A stretch of 37,437 bases of DNA, from contig JNVV01000033.1 of NCBI GenBank assembly GCA_000733355.1, positions 301,561 through 338,997 of the forward strand, written 5' to 3'. This DNA is from Falciphora oryzae (lineage: Eukaryota > Ascomycota > Sordariomycetes > Magnaporthales > Magnaporthaceae). Positions 32,323 through 37,437 of the stretch are shown here, one piece after another. Position numbers and translations under genes: made by a program. The notes beneath the pieces were generated by a model, which saw only the letters and a program-made list of their open reading frames with translations, had not been told where the DNA came from and ran no database searches. Every line of letters starts with the position of its first letter. The first letter of the stretch is position 1.

Positions 32323-33020
32323 TCAGCGACGGCCCTCGTCCCTTGCCAGTTCCTCGTCCGTCATGCCCTCTTTGACCTTCCGTAGGTACTCGTCAAACTT
32401 CCCAGTAATGTTGATGACATGTTGTAGAAGGGCATAACGCATTATGGTGTCCCGGTACCGCGAGAGCTGACGGGCAGTCGTGATGACATTGCGGATCTCG
32501 CGCCCATTCATCTCCCACTTGACCAGGTTCTCGATATAGTCGTTCAAGTCGTCGATGTCGATGTTGTCCTTGTCCAGGGTCTGCAGTCTCTTGATGAAGT
32601 TACGCCAGATCTTGCGCCGCTGCGAGATGTCGAGCTGGGTATAGTGCAGCGAGAGCTGGATGCGCGACTTAAACGCCTCGTCGAACTTGCCGACGCGGTT
32701 GGACGTGAGGATCAGGATGCCTTGGTAGTACTCGAGCACTCGTAAGAACACAGAGACCAGGGCATTGCGAGCTAGGTCCGCCTGGCCGCGCTCCTCCAGA
32801 AACACATCGGCCTCGTCAAGCAAAACGACGCAGTCCCAGACCAGCCCGAGGTGCAGAACAGACTCGAGGTACGTCTCGACTTGCTCGGGGTTCGTACCGA
32901 TGTCACCGCATGTCACTCGGTAGAGCGGCTTCCCCGCAAAGTCCGCCATGCTCTCGGCTGTAAAAGTCTTGCCGGTCCCGGGACTGCCGTGCAACAGGAT
33001 GATGAGGCCGTTCCCTTTGT
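32323..33020 (-). CDS. AAA+ ATPase domain protein (N-terminally truncated or fused)
   Basis: An ATP-driven remodelling module. The minus-strand reading, traceable from about 33020, has KGNGLIILLHGSPGTGKT (Walker A), PLYRVTCGDIG, VVLLDEADVFLE (Walker B), GILILTSNRVG (sensor 1), IQLSLHY and MNGREIRN (the GREI sensor-2-like block of fungal BCS1/katanin-type relatives), and ends EELARDEGRR at 32323. Fungal proteins of this type normally carry several hundred residues before the ATPase. Here the sequence runs directly, in another frame, into a SesA-type domain (33024-33299). So it is either a frame-shifted fusion or a truncated gene. Confidence 0.75.
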
Positions 33021-33023
33021 CCG

Positions 33024-33401
33024 CTATGATGTCGGTGCCCTTGGAAGGAGCTTGGCATTTTCCACACTGACCCTGGTCGCCTTGAGCGTCGTCTCGTCCC
33101 CGCCGCCCTTGCCAAGATGCTCCTCGGCGGCCCTCAGTGTGTTTTCAACCACCGGCAGCCGTTGTGCTACCTCTCGAAACGCCTCTGGCAGTCCCTGGGC
33201 GTCGGCCGCCGCATCGTAAGCGGTCTTGATGGCCCCGGCGGTGGCGATCACACCAGAAATTAGACCGATAATGGTCGCGGCTTCGCCAACACCTGCCATG
33301 ATGGCGAGCTGTTGAGGGCCGAAATTCGATATCAAATCCGAGAAGGTGCGGTCCGTCGAGGTTGGTACGTATCTCTGTAGAGGATTGGCAGAAGCGGGCA
33401 T
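33024..33401 (-). CDS. SesA-type N-terminal domain (NLR-like), joined out of frame to the AAA domain
   Basis: From the Met at 33299 (GGTGTTGGCGAAGC follows the ATG) the reading gives MAGVGEAATIIGLISGVIA, then KTAYDAAADAQGLPEAFREV, then RLPVVENTLRAAEEHL and DETTLKATRVSVENAKLL. This matches the SesA/NN domain found at the start of fungal NACHT/NB-ARC NLR-like proteins, where it acts in signalling of allorecognition-type death. The upstream Met at 33401 would add 34 residues. The frame ends at 33024, a few bases from where the AAA frame is already open (GHRHHS/GTDIIADKGN junction), so one base change would make a single SesA-AAA protein of about 325 residues. Confidence 0.7.
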   Translation of the reverse strand: MPASANPLQRYVPTSTDRTFSDLISNFGPQQLAIMAGVGEAATIIGLISGVIATAGAIKTAYDAAADAQGLPEAFREVAQRLPVVENTLRAAEEHLGKGGGDETTLKATRVSVENAKLLPRAPTS

Positions 33402-33947
33402 GGAGTATGGGAGGGGAAAGGAGAGGGGTTTAACATCAGCCCAGAACCTACAGTCAAGCCTTACCGCCGCCGTGGGCAGTGCCGGGCACTACAGTTCCTG
33501 ATTCTTCTTTTGCCTGGGCCCGCAAGTCTTTGCGGGGGCCCTTTATCGCGGCATGCGCAAGCCGGACGTGCCGCCACTGCTTCGGTTAGTGGGACTCTAT
33601 ACCCCTCAGCCAGCCTACTGTTGTCCGAGGTATTCTTCCAGTCTGCATCAGACCACGTCACACTTGCACCTGGTCAGCATGCATTTAAGAGAACCAACCA
33701 CATTTCTTCGATCCTGCCGAGGGCCAAGAGCGAGCGCCATGTCCTCCGAGGGCTGGTTTTTTGTCGCCTGTTGTGAACTCGATTGGACAGAGATACCCGC
33801 TCCACAGGAAGCATCCAGGGACGAATGGGGGCTCGTCAGCCCCAAGGCTTCGTGGCACCAGTTCCCGTCTCTCTGTCTTCATCCACTAGACTAGGTGTAA
33901 GCAGCTTCCGCAGCGACCCTAAAACACCAGGAAGGGCCCACCCAACG
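33402..33947. other. Intergenic, no gene seen
   Basis: About 550 bp upstream of the SesA-AAA reading. Only short open readings without motifs. It should hold that gene's promoter. Confidence 0.4.
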
Positions 33948-34450
33948 CTAAATTTGGACAGAACCCCAGATTTGCCAAGCCGCAGGGCTCACCTGCCATC
34001 CGTTGTCGTCCATCGGGAGACCCGCGATTGCGTTTGACGAGTAAAGCTTGGCTTTTTTGTTTCGAGTCGGCAGTGCAACCCTGCCTGGCGCTTGTTCGGA
34101 AGAACTGGCAGGTATTCGCAATAGGGGACAGCATCGATGTGGTACACAAGCAAGCAGAAAGCGTCTCCTCCTTTGCAGATCATAACCGTGCCGTGATAAC
34201 CGAACACTGGGTTGAATTTGAGCGTAGCGCCCCTTGTGAACTCTCTGTTGCCGTAAATTGTGAACCCCTTGCGGGCCCAATGCGAGCGAGCATCGAAAAC
34301 CTACCACCCTTGAATCGCAGAAAGCCCAGATCAGGTATTGATCGTCCTTTGTGGTTTGGGGTTCCGACGGGCATTTGCCTCGGCGGATGTCCCGTGAAGG
34401 ATTTTCCATGCTGCCTGTCCTGTTGAACTGCGGCAGGTGCGAGCCACGTT
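33948..34450 (-). pseudogene. Unidentified protein-coding relic
   Basis: Three minus-strand segments in changing frames read like real protein rather than chance. The first is TTKDDQYLIWAFCDSR (34320-34365). The second is FDARSHWARKGFTIYGNREF, followed by LKFNPVFGYHGTVMICKGGD and FCLLVYHIDAVPYCEYLPVL (34060-34300). The last is KLYSSNAIAGLPMDDNGWQV (33990-34045), ending at 33948. Joined by frameshifts they would make about 150 residues. A longer 332-codon reading across the region (33948-34946) is Arg-rich in its first half and probably fortuitous there. I do not recognise the family. Confidence 0.4.
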
Positions 34451-35132
34451 GCTCCGCCCAAGGACGACCAATCAGCCGGGCTGTTGGCTTACTACAGAAC
34501 AGCAGGCGTCCGAGCTGGCGGACATACCTGCTGGCTGGATTGAATGGAGGAATGCATGCGCGCACTGGTCGATGATGCAACCAAGGTAGCCCATTCCGTC
34601 TCCCGTCTCCCTTCATTGAGCCGTGTGCGCGAACAGATATCGTGGCTGTCGCCGACTCGGAAAGAGTTCCCGGCCCACCCACTCTGGTAAGGGGGGCTAT
34701 ATCCGGCCCTGTGAGCCAATGCCTTGGCTGCGTGGCTGAGGGACGGAATCTCCTGCCGGAATGGGCGGTCGCACTCACGCAAGCTGCCTCCACCAGCAAT
34801 CTGTGCTGGCGAATCCTATCGCGTCGCAAGCCTAGCAGCCTCCGTGTCTGTCTGCCTCCCTCCACGGTGCTGACGACATGGCGGCTCTTTAAAAAATGGC
34901 CGCGTAGGCCCTGCCATTCCCTGCGCCAAGCTTCTTCCTTGGTCAATTCGACTGCAGCTTTTGAGCAATCGTTTTCTGCTGCTGGACTTGAGGGGAATAG
35001 TAGCTACCTGTCCACTCGCTTGAGACTCAAAACTGCGTTGCTTTTGAGGGCATATTGAGCTCCTCCCGCGGCTTGGGAGCACTGTCCCCATCGAGGGTCC
35101 GTTCGCCTTTCCTGCCGCCCAACCCAGCCGAC
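34451..35132. other. Intergenic, no gene seen
   Basis: About 680 bp upstream of the acid phosphatase gene. A possible TATA-like TTTAAAAAA lies at 34887-34895. No other motif was recognised. Confidence 0.4.
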
Positions 35133-36734
35133 ATGAGGCTCGCCGTCGCCGCCTTGGCCGTCGCGGCCCTGCTGGCACCCATCGCTGGCGCCCAGACGGG
35201 ACCGCGGTCGCCAAGAAAGGGAGGCCGCCTCAGGATGCGCCAAAGGAGACTCTTGACGCCATCAAAGCCACCCAGGCGACCGCCAATGTCTCGTCGCCGA
35301 CGTCGGACGTCAAGGGCCTCGCCTTTGACCGCATCGTCCAGATATGGCTTGAGAACACAAACTTTGAGGTTAGTCTCCCGCAGAGCCCTTTCAGGAGACT
35401 GGAGGGTCAGTGGTCACTGACAAAGGGCGCTTTGCGCATTCGTCCAGGCTGCTGCCGGAAACCCCAACTTCCAGTGGATCGCCAGCCGGGGTATCCTGTT
35501 GAAAAACTACTTCGCGGGTAAATCTCGCTTCTGCTCCAGCGTCTGCTTCCAGCCTGCTAACATGGCTGCAAAAACAGTAACGCACCCGTCCCAACCCAAC
35601 TATGCGGCCGCGATTCCGGGGACACCTTCGGGATGGATCATGACGACTTCTTCCGGTTCCCCGAAAACATCAGCACCGTCTTCGACCTGCTCGACACCAA
35701 GTCCATCTCGTGGGGCGCCTACCAGGAGCACCTGCCCTACGCCGGCTACCCGGGCTTCAACTTCTCCAACCAAAAGACCTTTGCCAACGACTATATGCGC
35801 AAACACAACCCGCCCATCATGTTCGACAGCGTCACCAACAAACCCGAGCGCGCGTCCCAGATCAAAAACTTTACGAGCTTCTACGACGACCTCAAGGCCA
35901 AAAAGCTGCCGCAGTGGAGCTTCGTCACGCCCAACATAACAAACGACGGCCACGACACCAACTACCGCTTCTCGGGCCGCTGGGCCAAGGGCTTCCTGGA
36001 GCCGCTGCTCAACAACTCGTACTTCACCGACCGCACCCTCATCATCCTCAGCTTCGATGAAAGCGAAGTCTACACGGTCCAGAACCGCATCTTTACCGTG
36101 CTCCTGGGTGGCGCCGTCGACCGTACCCTCCGCGGCACCTCGGACTCCATGTTCTACACCCACTACTCCACCATCGCCACCGTCTCGGCCAACTGGGGCC
36201 TGCCCTCGCTCGGCCGCTGGGACTGCGGCGCCAACATCCTCGCCCTCGTCGCAAACAAAAAAAAGCTACACAAACGTCATGCCCGCCGGCATCGACGGCA
36301 GCGGCGGCGGCGGCGCGGCCCTCTTCTTGGGCATGACGTACCCGGGCCCCGCGTCCAACAGCCTGTATACGCCCGGCTGGTGGCCCGCCCCGGACACCAA
36401 GTCGGCCTGCTCCGCGGGCAACGGTATTCTGCCTGCCGTCGTATCCGCCTGGTCGTCCGCCGCGGGCCCGACCTACAACTAGTCGTACGCGTTCCCCTAC
36501 AACGACAGGTCCCACATTAACACGGCCGTGCCGCCAGTCAGGGGCAGCAAGGCGTCGACCGCCGGAGGTGGTGGCAATAGCATTGTTAGCGGTGGTGGAA
36601 CGAGCCCGACTTCCGGAGGAGGGAGCACCACGGGCCCGTCGCAGCCCGGGCCGAACATGGCCGGCAGGGCGGTGGGAGTGTCGTCCGTTGGGGCGTTGGC
36701 GGCAGTGGCGGTGTGCTTACTGATAGGACTTTGA
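35133..36734 (+). pseudogene. GPI-anchored acid phosphatase (phosphoesterase family), several lesions
   Basis: Would release phosphate from organic esters at the cell surface. Exons: 35133-35368, 35448-35517, 35578-36734, with introns of 79 and 60 bp (branch CTGCTAAC in the second). The parts are a signal peptide (LAVAALAVAALLAPIAGAQ), FDRIVQIWLENTNFE, NPNFQWIASRGILLKNYFA, THPSQPNYAA, GDTFGMDHDDFF, WGAYQEHLPYAGY, NQKTFANDYMRKHNP, KNFTSFYDDL, DGHDTNY, LIILSFDES, HYSTIATVSANWGLPSLGRW and a C-terminal hydrophobic GPI signal (SVGALAAVAVCLLIGL). Lesions: a one-base loss after the signal peptide (about 35192), a one-base loss at about 35612 before GDTF, one extra A in an A8 run at 36258-36265, and TAG at 36480-36482 with the same frame open to 36734. 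The exon sum of 1463 nt agrees with the net loss of one base. Confidence 0.82.
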
Positions 36735-37071
36735 GTTCCTTATTTTTATTGGATTTTCTCAGGAATGGACTTGGAGTGTCACCATTCATATACCATTCCT
36801 GGTATTTGGCGCACGGAAGCGTACCTGTTTAGACACATACATTGCTTCTTAGCCATGTAATTCAACAGAGAAAATTCGATAAGGTTGCTAGCCCATTTTG
36901 GTCAGCGACATATTTCAGGATATGACGAAAGGCTTTAAAGAATGTCTTAAAATCAAACACCGCGGATTCGCACCGAGGGGTCTCGGCAACAACACAATGT
37001 GTCCAACTTCTCGAAACGGGTCCAAACAAAGGACCTCCACTCCGCCTGCCCGGCGCTAGCTGCCTGACTGC
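36735..37071. other. Intergenic between convergent genes
   Basis: About 340 bp holding the 3' ends of the acid phosphatase and the oxidoreductase. No gene or clear terminator is seen. Confidence 0.4.
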
Positions 37072-37437
37072 TCACACAAGCTTCGGTATCGCGTTCGCAA
37101 ACAGCCCCTGCGGGTCTACCTCGGCCCTAACCCTCCGCAGCCACGTGGCCTCGTCACTCCCGTAAGCCCTCGCGAGATCAAACTGGCCCGGGGCCGTCAG
37201 CGGCACGTACCGCGCCGCCAGCCCGCCATCCGACTCGGTGATGCGGTGCGACCACTCGGCCGCCCACGGCTCCCCCGCCTCCGCCGCCTCGGCCGTCAGG
37301 CCCAGCGGCAGCAGCTCCATCATGACGTGCGGCATCCGGTTCGGCCACACGCTGGCACGCCGCAGCGCCGCCTCCTTGTCGTTTTCACCGGCAAGGCACG
37401 AAGAAGGGCTGCCGGGCGGCAGCAAGTGGAAGAACAT
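37072..37437 (-). CDS. C-terminus of an FAD-linked (berberine-bridge-type) oxidoreductase, cut by the window end
   Basis: The last 121 codons of a minus-strand reading. The end RYVPLTAPGQFDLARAYGSD, then EATWLRRVRAEVDPQGLFAN and AIPKLV, is the BBE-type tail (Y-x6-W-L-x-VK-x-DP-x-FF pattern) of FAD-binding PCMH oxidoreductases. The FAD-binding part lies outside the window. The substrate cannot be inferred. The reading is undamaged as far as seen. Confidence 0.7.
   Translation of the reverse strand: MFFHLLPPGSPSSCLAGENDKEAALRRASVWPNRMPHVMMELLPLGLTAEAAEAGEPWAAEWSHRITESDGGLAARYVPLTAPGQFDLARAYGSDEATWLRRVRAEVDPQGLFANAIPKLV

Noticed and set aside
33948..34946. 332-codon minus-strand reading taken as one gene
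   Set aside because: The N-terminal half is Arg/Pro-rich and patternless. Only the region below 34450 looks protein-like, and in several frames.

Overview
The window looks like accessory, repeat-rich DNA from a filamentous ascomycete. A Sordariomycete is my inference. The reasons are short introns (59-92 bp) with GTRAGT-like donors, HET-domain genes, a SesA-type N-terminal domain, LysM/CBM18/WSC and GH55 secreted proteins, and transposons of Fot1/pogo, Ty1-copia and Tad/LINE type. The transposons are AT-rich and carry C-to-T/G-to-A stop codons in CpA context, the usual mark of repeat-induced point mutation (RIP).

Layout. 1-748: the 3' end of a RIP-decayed copia pol, split by a nearly perfect 440-bp fold-back element (73-512). 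749-2648: AT-rich relic DNA and a copia-type LTR. 2771-5132: a full-length but dead Fot1/pogo transposon whose terminal repeats match those of the fold-back element. 5657-7147: a broken HET gene. 7333-9513: a seven-exon LysM + 3xCBM18 + 2xWSC gene. 10155-11720: an intact F-box-like gene. 12268-13166: a small secreted-protein gene interrupted by a solo LTR with a perfect 5-bp target duplication. 13911-21157: RIP-degraded DNA that includes a Tad-type LINE on the minus strand, ending at an assembly gap (21158-21193).

21586-21825: the tail of a SET-domain-type protein. 21812-23952: a remarkable but broken HET + C2H2-like zinc-finger + polyQ gene. 24530-25600: a single-pass membrane protein. 25622-26132: a second fold-back element with an 18-bp minisatellite in one arm. 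26588-31444: a GH55 exo-beta-1,3-glucanase fused to a PLC-like phosphodiesterase. 31481-32058: copia pol tail plus LTR. 32323-33401: an AAA ATPase preceded by a SesA-type domain. 33948-34450: an unidentified gene relic. 35133-36734: a GPI-anchored acid phosphatase. 37072-37437: the end of an FAD-linked oxidoreductase.

Two themes join the genes. One is cell-wall polysaccharide handling at the surface (LysM/CBM18/WSC, GH55, acid phosphatase). The other is self/non-self recognition (two HET genes, SesA-AAA). Almost every gene carries one to four point lesions: stops that a single C-to-T change would explain, and single-base frameshifts. Either this is a decaying island where RIP-like mutation reached single genes, or the assembly has many small errors. 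My exon reconstructions leave exactly the length remainders expected from the frameshifts I located.
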